From Nitrospira sp. ST-bin5 (GTDB lineage Bacteria; Nitrospirota; Nitrospiria; Nitrospirales; Nitrospiraceae): DNA of 64,000 nucleotides. The stretch spans positions 1 through 64,000 of the forward strand of contig MSXN01000014.1 in assembly GCA_002083555.1 (NCBI GenBank). The letters are read 5' to 3'. Both the position numbers and the translations under genes were made by a program. Under the pieces are notes generated by a model. The model saw nothing but the letters and a program-made list of their open reading frames with translations, had not been told where the DNA came from and did not search any database. Positions 49,401 through 56,316 of the stretch are shown piece by piece. Numbering within the stretch: position 1 is the first letter of the stretch; each line of letters opens with the position of its first letter.

Positions 49401-49801
49401 TCCGCACACAGGGTCTGGATGCTGGCCGTCGTCAGGACGAGTGCGGCTTGCGCATCATCCAGGATGGCCCGTAGGCGAGAAAGGCTGTGCTTGCGTCTGA
49501 TGGGATCCGGCGCAGGGGCCGGAACGGGAATAAGGCCGGCTTGGATACAAGCCCAGAATGCCACCACCACTTCGAGTCCAGGGGGATAAATCAGAAGCGC
49601 GCGAGTGCCCGGCTCAACACGCGCCCCCAGTGCCGTTGCAAGAACATTCACTTCGCCTGCAAGCTCAGCCCACGTAAGTTGACGGTCTATCGCAACAGTA
49701 TCTTTGAGATAGGCATAGGCCAACCCGCCGCCGGCCTGCTCACAGCGGTAGGCAAATAATTCGGCAAGGGTGCGGACTGAAATAGGTACTGATTCGCTCA
49801 T
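40496..49801 (-). CDS. Lipopeptide synthetase: FAAL-ACP-C-A-PCP-C-A-PCP-TE
   Basis: A ~3100-residue synthetase. Domains (residues from ATG 49801): fatty acyl-AMP ligase 1-580 (YLQYTSGSTATPRGVMIS, LPYFHDYGLVHG); acyl carrier ~605-680 (GLDSLG); condensation 1 ~715-1150, whose HHxxxDG motif reads HRLVSDG; adenylation 1 ~1180-1670 (YTSGSTGRPKG); carrier 1 ~1690-1755 (GGHSLLA); condensation 2 ~1775-2215 (HHIVGDQ); adenylation 2 ~2235-2725 (YTSGSTGQPKG); carrier 2 ~2740-2810 (GGHSLKA); thioesterase ~2830-3080 with GGVCTGG, Cys for Ser. Hand-read specificity pockets: A1 DGTVVAEVW, closest to Tyr codes; A2 DILQLGMIW, a Gly code. Product: an N-acyl dipeptide. A TTG at 49837 is an alternative start. 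Confidence 0.95.
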   Translation of the reverse strand: MSESVPISVRTLAELFAYRCEQAGGGLAYAYLKDTVAIDRQLTWAELAGEVNVLATALGARVEPGTRALLIYPPGLEVVVAFWACIQAGLIPVPAPAPDPIRRKHSLSRLRAILDDAQAALVLTTASIQTLCAEQSLVATDHQVLWLATDQPTGEGWPSLESRSPISDLAYLQYTSGSTATPRGVMISHHNVLAQCEAIRQTAGVNAESRSLCWLPYFHDYGLVHGILAPLYAGIPAFLLSPLTFLRRPLRWLEAIDRWDITHSGAPSFAYDACVKAFQKQPGWSGDLARWAVASCGAEPIHHRTIKTFTQLFAPQGFKGNAFMPAYGLAESTLVVSSTSRSESPHMITVDSAALESHRVEVRNPDDAGIRELVGCGRPLPGSQVIVVEPGSGVECAAGQVGEIWVSGPSVALGYWRRAEATNEAFNAQVSGRSEEHFLRTGDLGFFSDGQVVITGRLKDLIILNGRNIYPQDLEAAVEACHPMARSGGCVAFSVEVDEVERLIIVLEVDRQQDLRAEEVATAVRVTLAERFEVPVWGVVLVRHGTIPKTSSGKVQRQACRKAYLEQSLAVLSMQMLSTEEAVTGSGPSAESSRKVHDLLKSSGELEEYVKCVFEEQSGLPVSRIEAGMPLVNIGLDSLGTSLVKNRLEQEFGVDLSFGQLFGHGTVRDLAAYLLTSLSEASSGTERSSRGHAGEPGSDERGLQAESGEVGRYPLSSSQERLWFLEQVQPGSALNHISIGMRLSGRLDLPAFNASIQELVRRHDILRMGFASVGELPYQAISTQAVAKVTWASLRDIPPSNLEAEIRRRIREEVLVPFDLGNPPLLRALLLETSDGEHLCVLTVHRLVSDGWSLRLLCRELAEQYGARVNDHGAVPARSERSYLEFIQWQRGQSESKRHAVQLEYWQRQLDRMPSLLDLPSDRSRPRVPLFQGGSRIRVLPGPMMADLGAFCSRQGTTKFMAVYSALCAWLQRATRTTDIVVGTVVANRRQSQWQDVVGYFANTVALRMDLSDVETGEELLSRARQTVCDAYDHQDVPFEQVIGALKGRRAADSPHVFNVMIVWEDDPLSDLRLEGLSVRPFLIDDVAVELDLTLLVVNGVDGLELVMLYDRALFDGGTVDRMLAQIEIILKGLIENPGSRLLDLPLLTHDERQQILVEWNRSAVDVQQATSILPMIEARLKQAPERTAVVCGEDRLPYRELVVRVDRLARAVYNATGGRNVRVGLCVDRSISCLIGILGILKAGAAYVPLDASAPEQRQRLILEDAGVVLLVTQRHLRATLPYGRGPVIELESLTGEAQPHDAQVLWPQQELDHAAYVIYTSGSTGRPKGVEITHGALLHSLLARLQYYIDPVECCLLTFPIAFDGSVTSIFWTLLHAGTLVIPTEDNYRDPLQIGALISRHQVSHIVLVPSLYEAILRDVAAATLQSLRVVVSAGESLPVLLVRRHYERLQEAALYNEYGPTEATVWSTVYQTTGTELGGRIPIGRPIAGAAIYLLDEGLSPVPVGVVGEIVIGGAGLARGYLNLPELTSTKFLPNPFVPGARLYKTGDLGVIRQDGNIEYVGRADGQVKVRGYRIELGEIESALNGLPGVRAAAVVVREDVTTGPSLIAFVTSDQAPGASPYLHELLKRILPSYMVPAAVFVVDVIPYLSNGKVDRLALQQHTLGDNRSETASIRARDPIEQGLLEIWRDVLGEQTIDIHRNFFAMGGHSLLATQVISRIREVFRVELPLRSMFESPTIAGVAELIRVEQHRGNAPSPLPPIVPVSRDGSLPLSFSQQRMWFVQQLAPEATAYNLLFVSRHKGVLSVPVVRQVVNLLSQRHEAFRTTFAMTGAGLEQRIASWESPHLVEIDLRRIPADQREEEARRLAEQEGARPFDLEKGPLARISLITLDQEDHLIVLNLHHIVGDQWSFGILGRDFAAYYNALCQGQPLPEMTLSIQYADYAVWQRRCMTDSVLAAQEQYWTKTLDQLPILHLPTDFPRPAVQTFEGGLCAVDIPDSVIQRLKQFSADQHVTPFMTMLACFQLLLSRYTGQVDLAVGCPIANRTHMLMEQLIGTFVNTLALRVDISGNPTFAGMLERVKNAALGAFANQDYPFDKLVESLQVERDASTPPLVQVLFNMANAPIGDIQLYGLEWEPFEVEPGSAQFDLSLSIELEVAKKAYFTFNSALFVRDTIERFAGHYLALIESAMSNPQGRVFELKMLGETERSRILYEWNRTVAEYPHTDCLPEQIEIQADEIPEAIAVSMDKRVLTYRELNGKANQLARALRAMGVSPGVAVGVCLERSVDMVPVLLAVMKAGGCYVPLDPDYPRDRVRFMVEDSGAPLVITTTVLSDRFSGQSCRVWCLDREGHGFSADDAHNLPSSASGHDLAYILYTSGSTGQPKGVEIQHRSLMNFLWSMKRQPGCTRGDTVLSVTTLSFDIAGLELYLPLLVGGQVEIVSRTVATDGHKLRNTLERVQPTIMQATPATWRLLLEAGWPGSPSVTALCGGEALPQDLAVALRERTKALWNMYGPTETTIWSTVERISSDSPEITIGRPIANTDVYVLDPYLQPVPVGVAGEIYIGGDGVARGYHGRVDLTADRFIPHPFSLHPEARLYRTGDLGRYRTDGRIVHLGRIDHQVKIRGFRIELGEIEAILSRHPKIKQTVVTARDDQHGLKQLAAYLVLQEGQDAGAEELRSFLRAVLPEYMVPSFFVFLEAFPLTANKKIDVRALPQPEMPSHTAGHPYVGPRNGMEVQLTALWQQVLGMQEIGIHDNFFDLGGHSLKAAQLFFQLELVFGKQLPLATLFQAPTIAELATVLTKASWVPPWQSLVAIQPGGTGLPLFMVPGVGGNVLVFAKLARILGTEQPIYGLQARGLDGKEVPFISVPEMAAHYVQEVRRMHPEGPYLIGGVCTGGLIGYEMARQLTALGCQVTLFMMDTWHPDSYSRYKNRLVAKAFMSMIVAGKILEDIRDISRLPMNEWWVTLVRKSQVVLSLFSQSLTDHIQDRDFQVQRLTEATLLAVARYRVQPTAAQVVNVVASNRHVDDVIPDTRHRWQELGVESSCTVHISAEDSGRLFVSPFVEELAGHLQDYLQKSPDRAAGVGMPARNNQSA

Positions 49802-50177
49802 GCAGGCAAATGAAACAGCAGGATACAATGAATCCAAACAACTCGATAATCGATAGATCCTATGCCGACGCAGAAGGAATTTCTACCGCTACGGAAGGAT
49901 AATACGGACCACTGCATTCCAGAAGAGATTTCCTGTTCTGCGCACAAAACAGGCCCATGAGACTTCACCCAACGTCATGATTCAGTGAGATAATTCAACT
50001 TACTCGAGGTGCGCAATACGACGGGATTCATTCTCCGATGCATTCATGGTTTGATCGCCCCGCCCACTGAGAGAAAACTCATTGAAATATCACGCCTCTC
50101 ACTGTAAGCTCACCACTCACTGCTTGATCGGTCAGGGGCGCGCGTCTTTCGGTGCCTCCCAATTCAGCAAGTTGCCA
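49802..50177. other. Gap between the synthetase and tRNA-Ser
   Basis: No gene is visible in this 376-bp stretch. It must hold the promoter of the lipopeptide operon on the minus strand and that of tRNA-Ser on the plus strand. One palindrome is evident at 49932-49953. Confidence 0.5.
49932..49953. promoter_or_regulatory. Palindrome upstream of the lipopeptide operon
   Basis: CCTGTT (49932-49937), 10 bases, AACAGG (49948-49953): a six-base inverted repeat with operator-like spacing, about 130 bases upstream of the synthetase ATG. Could be a regulator site; the regulator is not in the window. Confidence 0.35.
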
Positions 50178-50267
50178 GGAGAGGTGCCAGAGTGGCCGAA
50201 TGGACTCGCCTCGAAAGCGGGCGTCCTCGCAAGGGGACCGTGGGTTCAAATCCCACCCTCTCCGCCA
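50178..50267 (+). tRNA. tRNA-Ser (anticodon CGA)
   Basis: The acceptor stem GGAGAGG (50178-50184) pairs with CCTCTCC (50257-50263), followed by the discriminator G and an encoded CCA. The anticodon stem-loop is CTCGCCTCGAAAGCGGGCG with anticodon CGA (reads UCG). A long variable arm (TCCTCGCAAGGGGA) and the T-loop GGTTCAAATCC are typical for tRNA-Ser. Length 90 including CCA. Confidence 0.96.
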
Positions 50268-50343
50268 AACAGAGCTTGCTTGCCCCGGAGGTTTCTCATT
50301 ATTCCTGACGACGGGATAAATTCTCTGCGTGCTTCTTAAATCC

Positions 50344-51867
50344 TCACTGCCCCTTCGCCTTCTCCCCTAGAACACGCCGTAATTCGACCATCGCCAGAGT
50401 ATCGCGCTTGCAGTAAGCCAGCAGTGCTTCCTGAATCTTTGCCCGCTCGATCCAGTCGGTCTCGACGAAGACCATCTTGTAGTATTCGGACGCCGCCTGC
50501 CCACCCTCTCTGATATTGAGGTCGTCATACCGCAACGAGGGGACCAGTGCAGGCAACACTTCTTTGAGGGAATAAGACCCGCCGAACTCGGGATGATAGT
50601 AGTAATCTTTGACGACCGGGTGCAGATCCCAGATCCGTTTCACCAGTGCCTTCAGGGCTGTTCTGCGTTCAGGCAGAAACTCCGCCAGCTGCTCGATGAC
50701 AGATTTTTCATACGGAGAATAGACACAGATACTCCCCGTGCTTCCCAGGGAATCCAGGAGAGATTCCGCCAATGCCTTGCGGGGGTCGGTCCCTTCTGTG
50801 TGCAGAAACTCGTGATGCACCAGCTCGCCCGAATCCTGCTCGATGTGATTCGACCATTGCACAGGAAGCGCTTGATAGGGACGCGTGCCGGCAAAACGGG
50901 GCACCGCTAGCATGACGGTTTCAAAATCCAGATGATGAACGGGAAACCGCACAGCCTTGAGTGCGGCCTCCAGCTTCTCGGACACCCATTCCACGTTCTC
51001 TTTGACCTTCCGCTGAACCACCGACAGTTTTGCGCCATCGGGAATCTCATCGATGGTCACCACACCCTGTTCAGCCAGTTGGCCAGCGATCTGCTTGGCG
51101 CCGGGCAGGTGAAAGATCCACCGTGCAGGCTTCTGACTGGTGCAATGGGCCCAGAAAGGACATTCGTAGGGGGTGAAACAATGTCGATCCGGATCGATCA
51201 CGGGAGCGGCCGGGGAAAGCAACATGGTCTTCATCGCGGCTATCCGGTCCGGCACACTCACTTGCCGCTCCAAGACAATAGTGGAGAGTTCATCGATCGC
51301 GAACAGCTCATTCAACTCGACTTCGCCGCCGGCATAGGTATAGGCGGTATTGATACGCATGAGGTGACAGCTGACGATGTTGAGACCTGCCCCCACCAGC
51401 ACGTGGCGCTGCAGCGCCAGATCATCCAGGTGCACATCCTTCACTTTGGTGGACGACTTCACCTCGATCAGCCGCCACTCCGCCAGGGCTCCGTCTTCTG
51501 TTGCTACCCGCTCCAGAATATCCACGCGGACAAGCACGCCATCGGCCATGATCGCCGCTTCATAAATTGCCGGAATGGACTCATCGGCCATCAGCGCCGC
51601 TGTTTGGGCAAGCGCCGCCTCGATTTGTCGATAGCCGGCCGTCACCAGACGCCCTCCGGGGAACCGGCGGCGCGCCAGCTCACCGACTTCCGTCCCCATG
51701 TCCAGAATCGCCTGCGTCCCCGCGTCAGGCGGAGTCGCAAGATAGGGCTGATAGATATCCAGATACAGGCGCTTATGGCACTGAAGCCCAGAGATATACT
51801 TGGACTTCGACAGGCGGGGTGTTTTTTGCACGTCACCTTGCGGAAGGTCTGAGGATTTTTTCACCAT
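50344..51867 (-). CDS. DUF2779 protein: Cas4/RecB-like nuclease fused to a DEDD-type exonuclease
   Basis: A 507-residue DUF2779 protein. The N-terminal half shows a RecB/Cas4-like nuclease: LSKSKYISGLQCHKRLYLDI, VDILERV and LIEVKSSTKVKDVH (E-x-K), followed by CFTPYECPFWAHC, a Cys set that with the first Cys could hold a 4Fe-4S cluster. The C-terminal half looks like an RNase-H-fold exonuclease: VHHLDFETVMLAVPRF (D-x-E), ICVYSPYEKSVIEQL and LLAYCKRDTLAMVEL (final D). It likely processes DNA ends; partners unknown. Confidence 0.85.
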   Translation of the reverse strand: MVKKSSDLPQGDVQKTPRLSKSKYISGLQCHKRLYLDIYQPYLATPPDAGTQAILDMGTEVGELARRRFPGGRLVTAGYRQIEAALAQTAALMADESIPAIYEAAIMADGVLVRVDILERVATEDGALAEWRLIEVKSSTKVKDVHLDDLALQRHVLVGAGLNIVSCHLMRINTAYTYAGGEVELNELFAIDELSTIVLERQVSVPDRIAAMKTMLLSPAAPVIDPDRHCFTPYECPFWAHCTSQKPARWIFHLPGAKQIAGQLAEQGVVTIDEIPDGAKLSVVQRKVKENVEWVSEKLEAALKAVRFPVHHLDFETVMLAVPRFAGTRPYQALPVQWSNHIEQDSGELVHHEFLHTEGTDPRKALAESLLDSLGSTGSICVYSPYEKSVIEQLAEFLPERRTALKALVKRIWDLHPVVKDYYYHPEFGGSYSLKEVLPALVPSLRYDDLNIREGGQAASEYYKMVFVETDWIERAKIQEALLAYCKRDTLAMVELRRVLGEKAKGQ

Positions 51868-51938
51868 AGTCTGACCCTAACGAACGAAGGTGTATTTGTC
51901 TAGCGGGGCAGTGCCGCGGTTCTGTACGATAGGCGCCT

Positions 51939-53279
51939 ATGGCTTCCCGCATCTCGGACATCCGCAAATCTGTGCTCACCCTGGCCCTGCCGGTCACTGT
52001 CAGCAGCCTCCTTCAACGAACCGAAGGGATCGTCGCGGTCTTTCTGGTGGGGGGACTCGGTGCGATTCCCATTGCCGCCGTCGGCTTAGGACAACTCCTG
52101 GCGTTCATGGCCACGACGCTGGTCTCGGGGCTCTCGGTGGGCTCGAATGTAATCATCGCGCAACTCTGGGGAGCTAAACGGCAGCGCGACGCCGGAGAAG
52201 CCGCCCGGCACTTTCTTGGACTGTCCATCGCCGTCTCGCTGGTGCTGGCGGCACTGGGGATGACGCTGAACCGGTTTGCGATGGAGGGGCTGGGGGCTGA
52301 ATCCGGCGTGATCGCGCTGGCGGTTCCCTACTCGACGATCATCTTTCTGGTGATTCCCTTCACCGTGCTGCTGCAGGTCCTATCCTCCATCCTGCAAGGC
52401 ACCGGCGACACCCGCACGCCGATGTACGCCATGATCCTGGTGAATCTGCTGCACATCGGGATTGCCTACCCCCTCGTCTATGGATATTGGGGCCTGCCCG
52501 CACTGGGCGTCAAAGGAGCAGCCATTGCCGTAGGGATCGCCGAAGCGATCGGCGTGGCATTTCTCTGGTGGCGCAGCCGGTCCGTCTTGCAAAGATCCAC
52601 GCATCTCCGGCTGGATCTCATTCGAACCCTGTGGCATGTCGGCGCACCGGTCTCCGGCGAGCGGATCGTGCAGCAGGCGGGCATCCTTGTCTATACGAAA
52701 CTCGTACTGCTCTATGGCACCGTGTCTTATGCCGCCCATCAGGTGGGCCTCTCGATTGAGTCGCTGTCGTTTTTGCCGGGCTATGGCTTTGCCATCGCCG
52801 CCGCCACCATGGTCGGTCAGAGTATCGGCGCCGGCAAATACACCAGAGCGAAGTTGGAGAACTGGGAAGCCAATCGCCTGGCCCTCGTCATCATGGCCAG
52901 CATGGGCATCGTATTTTTCTTCTTTCCCTATCTGCTCCTGCGCACCTTCACGACCGACGAAGCCGTCATCGAACTCGGGACAATCTTCCTGAAGATCGTC
53001 GCCCTATTGCAGATCCCGCTTGCGCTCACGATGGTGATTGCGGGATCGCTGCGCGGAGCAGGAGATACCCGGTTCATTATGGGTGCAACAATGGTGGGCA
53101 TGTGGGGTGTGCGCGTGCCGATGGCGCTGATCGTCGCCCTCTGGCTCCACCTCTCGGTGTTCTATGTCTGGATGGCGATGATCGCGGACTGGACCGTGAG
53201 AATGGCGTTACTACTCTGGCGTTATCGCTCGGAACGGTGGAAAGCGATTCGTGTCATCAAAACAGCGCGCACAGCATGA
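51939..53279 (+). CDS. MATE family multidrug/toxin efflux transporter
   Basis: A 446-residue MATE transporter with about twelve helices, e.g. TLALPVTVSSLLQRTEGIVA, FLVGGLGAIPIAAVGLGQLL, HQVGLSIESLSFLPGYGFAI, AAATMVGQSIGAGKYTRAKL, VIAGSLRGAGDTRFIMGATM. The internal duplication typical of the family (Q-x-x-G-A; G-Q-S-x-G-A-x) is visible. It exports organic cations or natural products with Na+ or H+ exchange. Divergently placed from the DUF2779 gene. Confidence 0.93.
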   Translation: MASRISDIRKSVLTLALPVTVSSLLQRTEGIVAVFLVGGLGAIPIAAVGLGQLLAFMATTLVSGLSVGSNVIIAQLWGAKRQRDAGEAARHFLGLSIAVSLVLAALGMTLNRFAMEGLGAESGVIALAVPYSTIIFLVIPFTVLLQVLSSILQGTGDTRTPMYAMILVNLLHIGIAYPLVYGYWGLPALGVKGAAIAVGIAEAIGVAFLWWRSRSVLQRSTHLRLDLIRTLWHVGAPVSGERIVQQAGILVYTKLVLLYGTVSYAAHQVGLSIESLSFLPGYGFAIAAATMVGQSIGAGKYTRAKLENWEANRLALVIMASMGIVFFFFPYLLLRTFTTDEAVIELGTIFLKIVALLQIPLALTMVIAGSLRGAGDTRFIMGATMVGMWGVRVPMALIVALWLHLSVFYVWMAMIADWTVRMALLLWRYRSERWKAIRVIKTARTA

Positions 53280-53305
53280 GCTAGAACCGTTTCCGATTCC
53301 CCGGC

Positions 53306-54658
53306 CTAGCACTGCGTCCGTTCCTCAGCCGGCGGTCTCGTATCTTTTCCGTTTCCTACACGCACTTCGATTCGACCCACGCCTTTCACATTGGCGCAGA
53401 GGTCGCCCAATCCCGGCGTAATCAGGCGATAGGGCCCACCCTTTCCATCAGGCAGCGGCTCGCCGTTGAGTTCATAGAGCAGAAGACCGAATTCTCTCGC
53501 CTGCTGCAGAGTAAGCGTCGCGGCATACTTGCCGTCGAGCGAATGAAAGGTGACATGATCGGCTTCGATCGCCAGTGCCGGTACATCGAGCAGGCTCTTC
53601 ACCTTGATCGCCTTCCCCGTCATTCCCGGCATGACGGCGCTGACATCCTCGACATGATGTTCCGCCGGAAGCTGCCGGAGCGCCGCATGATCGAGCGAAA
53701 CCGGCTGCACCACCGCCCCGTCGATTCGCACGACCCCTGACCCTTTCTTTTCCTGCCCAGTGATCGTCTTAATCATTGCCGTCATCGCCTCATTCACGGG
53801 AGTCGGAATGCCCAACTCCCGTCCTTTCTGGACAATGTATCCGTTCAAATACGCAATCTCCGTCTGCCTGCCCGCCTTCCAATCGTCATACATCGACGTG
53901 TGGATGTCCCGAATCTCCTGCGTGGCTTTGAGGACCCGCTCGGCCATATCCGCCGGCAACGGCACCTTCACCGCCGCCGATATCGCTGCCACTTCATCGA
54001 CAATCTGATGGATGACCCGCATCATCTCCGGATGATCTAAAGCCTTGGCCACCTTGTCGTCGATCAACACCGTGATCGGATTGAAGACGCAGTTCCAGCA
54101 CATCTTCTCCCACTTGCTCCGGCGGATATCTTTCGAAAGATGGCAGGGGATGCCGGCGGCCGTGAAAAGCTCCTTGATCTTGAGCACGCGTTCGCTCTCA
54201 TGCCCCATCAATTCGCCGATCGCCACGGCGCCCTTTTTATAGTGATCGATTACACCTGGCGCGGCGATTTTCGAATAGATGAACGCCACGCCGCCGACGA
54301 CACAATCACGCGAGGTGCGTGCGATAATCCGGTCTTCAGTGTCGATACCGTTCTGCAAGGTCAGGATGACCGTCTTGTCCGTGATCACTGGTTCGATCTG
54401 CCCCATGACTTCGTCGAGATCGAAGGCCTTCACACCGAGAATTATCAAATCAGGCTTGGGCAATTCTCTGGGATCCGTCGCAGCCTGCGGATGGACCATG
54501 AAGGTGCCAGACACGCTCCTGACCGTAAGCCCGTTCTGCTTCACCGCGGCCAGCGTCTTCGGCCTGAGCAGAAACGACACGTTGGGATTGTTCTTGGCCA
54601 GATGCGCGCCGAAAAACCCGCCAACCGACCCGGCCCCGACCATCAAAATGTTCTTCAT
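53306..54658 (-). CDS. PanE-like ketopantoate reductase fused to a molybdopterin-oxidoreductase-like domain
   Basis: A 450-residue fusion. Residues 1-320 are a 2-dehydropantoate 2-reductase: NADP motif ILMVGAGSVGGFFGAHLA, ILGVKAFDL, ILTLQNGIDTED, SKWEKMCWNCVFNPITVL (catalytic Lys region) and a closing helical domain. Residues ~325-450 (RIDGAVVQPVSLDHAALRQL, KVKSLLDVPALAIEADHVTF, LLLYELNGEPLPDGKGGPYR, LITPGLGDLCANVKGVGRIE) resemble the sulfite-oxidase-fold molybdopterin domain but lack its metal-binding Cys at the usual place. ATG 54658 is preferred (GGGAG five bases upstream). Confidence 0.85.
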   Translation of the reverse strand: MKNILMVGAGSVGGFFGAHLAKNNPNVSFLLRPKTLAAVKQNGLTVRSVSGTFMVHPQAATDPRELPKPDLIILGVKAFDLDEVMGQIEPVITDKTVILTLQNGIDTEDRIIARTSRDCVVGGVAFIYSKIAAPGVIDHYKKGAVAIGELMGHESERVLKIKELFTAAGIPCHLSKDIRRSKWEKMCWNCVFNPITVLIDDKVAKALDHPEMMRVIHQIVDEVAAISAAVKVPLPADMAERVLKATQEIRDIHTSMYDDWKAGRQTEIAYLNGYIVQKGRELGIPTPVNEAMTAMIKTITGQEKKGSGVVRIDGAVVQPVSLDHAALRQLPAEHHVEDVSAVMPGMTGKAIKVKSLLDVPALAIEADHVTFHSLDGKYAATLTLQQAREFGLLLYELNGEPLPDGKGGPYRLITPGLGDLCANVKGVGRIEVRVGNGKDTRPPAEERTQC

Positions 54659-54723
54659 GTGCACTCCCTTATTTTCGGAGGCCGTACTATAGCAGGCCGT
54701 CGAACTGGGTTAAAATAGGCCGC

Positions 54724-55458
54724 ATGCATCCCGCCCAACTGCGTGAAGCGCAATCCCGTATCGCATCCGCACAGGCCATTACAGTCCTGACCGGTGCCGG
54801 CATTTCCGCCGACAGCGGCGTGCCGACATTTCGGGGTGCTGACGGTCTCTGGCGAAACTTTCGCGCGGAAGAACTCGCGACCCCGGAGGCATTTGATCAG
54901 GACCCCAGACTTGTGTGGGAATGGTACAACTGGCGGCGGGATTTGATCGCCACGAAACAACCCAACGAGGCCCACGTGGCTATCGCATCATTGGAGTCGC
55001 GTTGTCCCGATTTCTGGCTTCTCACGCAAAACGTGGACGGACTGCACCGCGCGGCCGGATCGACCAGGCTGTCTGAGATTCACGGCAACATCTGGATGGT
55101 GCGCTGCACGGCATGCGCCGCCGTCACGGAAAACCACCGGGTTCCGCTGCCGCTCCTGCCCCATTGCGGGCAGTGCGGAGGGCTGTTGCGCCCACATATC
55201 GTCTGGTTCGGCGAATCCTTGTATGAGGAGGATCTGGCTCGCTGCGCACATCAGTTGCAGGCCTGTGACGTACTACTCGTGATCGGCACCTCCGGTGTGG
55301 TGTATCCCGCGGCGGGATTTGCCTCGATCGCGAAAGAGGCCGGTGCCTATGTGATTGAAGTGAATCTCGATCCGACGCCGCAATCGGATCTCGTCGATAT
55401 CTCACTGCACGGACGCGCGAAAGACGTCGTACCGCTTTTGCTACAGGCGAGCGAGTAA
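54724..55458 (+). CDS. cobB: NAD-dependent protein deacylase (sirtuin)
   Basis: A 244-residue Sir2 protein. NAD motifs ITVLTGAGISADSGVPTFRG and LTQNVDGLHRAAGS, catalytic His in LSEIHGNIW, zinc Cys pairs in VRCTACAAV and HCGQCGGLLRPHIVWFGESL, and IGTSGVVYPAAGFA. The Y-x-x-R pair of class III (desuccinylase/demalonylase) enzymes is present in WEWYNWRRDL. It removes acyl groups from lysines in the cytosol. Its end overlaps the convergent HAD gene by 18 bases. Confidence 0.95.
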   Translation: MHPAQLREAQSRIASAQAITVLTGAGISADSGVPTFRGADGLWRNFRAEELATPEAFDQDPRLVWEWYNWRRDLIATKQPNEAHVAIASLESRCPDFWLLTQNVDGLHRAAGSTRLSEIHGNIWMVRCTACAAVTENHRVPLPLLPHCGQCGGLLRPHIVWFGESLYEEDLARCAHQLQACDVLLVIGTSGVVYPAAGFASIAKEAGAYVIEVNLDPTPQSDLVDISLHGRAKDVVPLLLQASE

Positions 55459-56157
55459 TGGTTGGAGTTGCTCAAGAGACCGGATGCGATGAACCCCCGG
55501 TGCAGCCTCAGCTTCCGACCGGTCGATCAGTACGCTCGTCAGCCCGGCTTTCGTCGCACCCTCCACATCTTCTTTCAGACTATCCCCGACATGTACCGCA
55601 TCTTCGGGATCGACTGCATGCTTCTCCAGGGCAAGGCGGAATATTTTCGGTGCAGGTTTAGCCGCCTGGGACAAACTGGAAATCGTGATCGTGTCGAAAA
55701 ACTGCTCGATGCCCAGCCCCCGCAACACGGGAAACAGTCGCGAGTCAAAGTTTGAGATAATCCCCAGTTCCAATCCCTGAGCTTTGAGCTGACGCAGCAC
55801 CGCTTCTGTCTCCGGGTAAAGCTTCCAGGTTTTCGGATCTTCGAACACTTGAAAGACTTCCTCGAAGAATTCGTCGAACCCTTCGAACATTCCCACGCGA
55901 TAGAACACATTGTGGACGATATCAAACCACCAGAGCCGCTCGCTTTGCTTCAAGGCAGCCGGCTCCGTCGGTGCAAATACCGGCGGCGAGGCATCCTTGA
56001 AGGCCCGACTGAAGGCCTGCGTGATGGACACCAGCGATGTCGGTGTCTGCCGAAACCCGTGACGCACGGCATATTGCAAATAGATCTCGGCAACCGATCC
56101 ATTGATGTGAAACAAGGTCTGGGCTGCGTCGAAAAAAATGACTTGGTACGAGGCCAT
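55441..56157 (-). CDS. HAD-superfamily hydrolase
   Basis: A ~238-residue HAD-IA phosphatase-like protein. Motif I is IFFDAAQTLF (only the first Asp; the second position is Ala as in HDHD3-like members), motif II LGIISNFDSRL, motif III Lys in QAAKPAPKIFRLALEK and motif IV VHVGDSLKEDVEGATKAG. The cap domain fills residues ~20-100. The substrate is unknown. ATG 56157 is preferred because GAGGGGAG lies at a normal distance; ATG 56166 is too close to it. Confidence 0.9.
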   Translation of the reverse strand: MASYQVIFFDAAQTLFHINGSVAEIYLQYAVRHGFRQTPTSLVSITQAFSRAFKDASPPVFAPTEPAALKQSERLWWFDIVHNVFYRVGMFEGFDEFFEEVFQVFEDPKTWKLYPETEAVLRQLKAQGLELGIISNFDSRLFPVLRGLGIEQFFDTITISSLSQAAKPAPKIFRLALEKHAVDPEDAVHVGDSLKEDVEGATKAGLTSVLIDRSEAEAAPGVHRIRSLEQLQPLLARL

Positions 56158-56257
56158 CACAACCATCTCCCCTCAATGCCATCACACCTCAGAAAACGTG
56201 CCGGATTGTAAGGCGCTGATAACGCAGAGTCAAAACGGAGTACTATCCTGCGTTTTC

Positions 56258-56286
56258 TTGACAAAGAATACCCCCCCTGCTAGCTT
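56258..56286 (+). promoter_or_regulatory. Predicted promoter of the receiver gene at 56317
   Basis: TTGACA (56258-56263), 17 bases, TAGCTT (56281-56286) preceded by TGC (extended -10). About 30 bases before the GTG start. Confidence 0.55.
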
Positions 56287-56316
56287 CGTAATACTTCAAT
56301 ACAATTGGAGAGTTAC

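Noticed and set aside
50178..50267. tRNA-Ser as attachment site of an island
   Set aside because: No integrase gene and no repeated tRNA 3' end found in the window.
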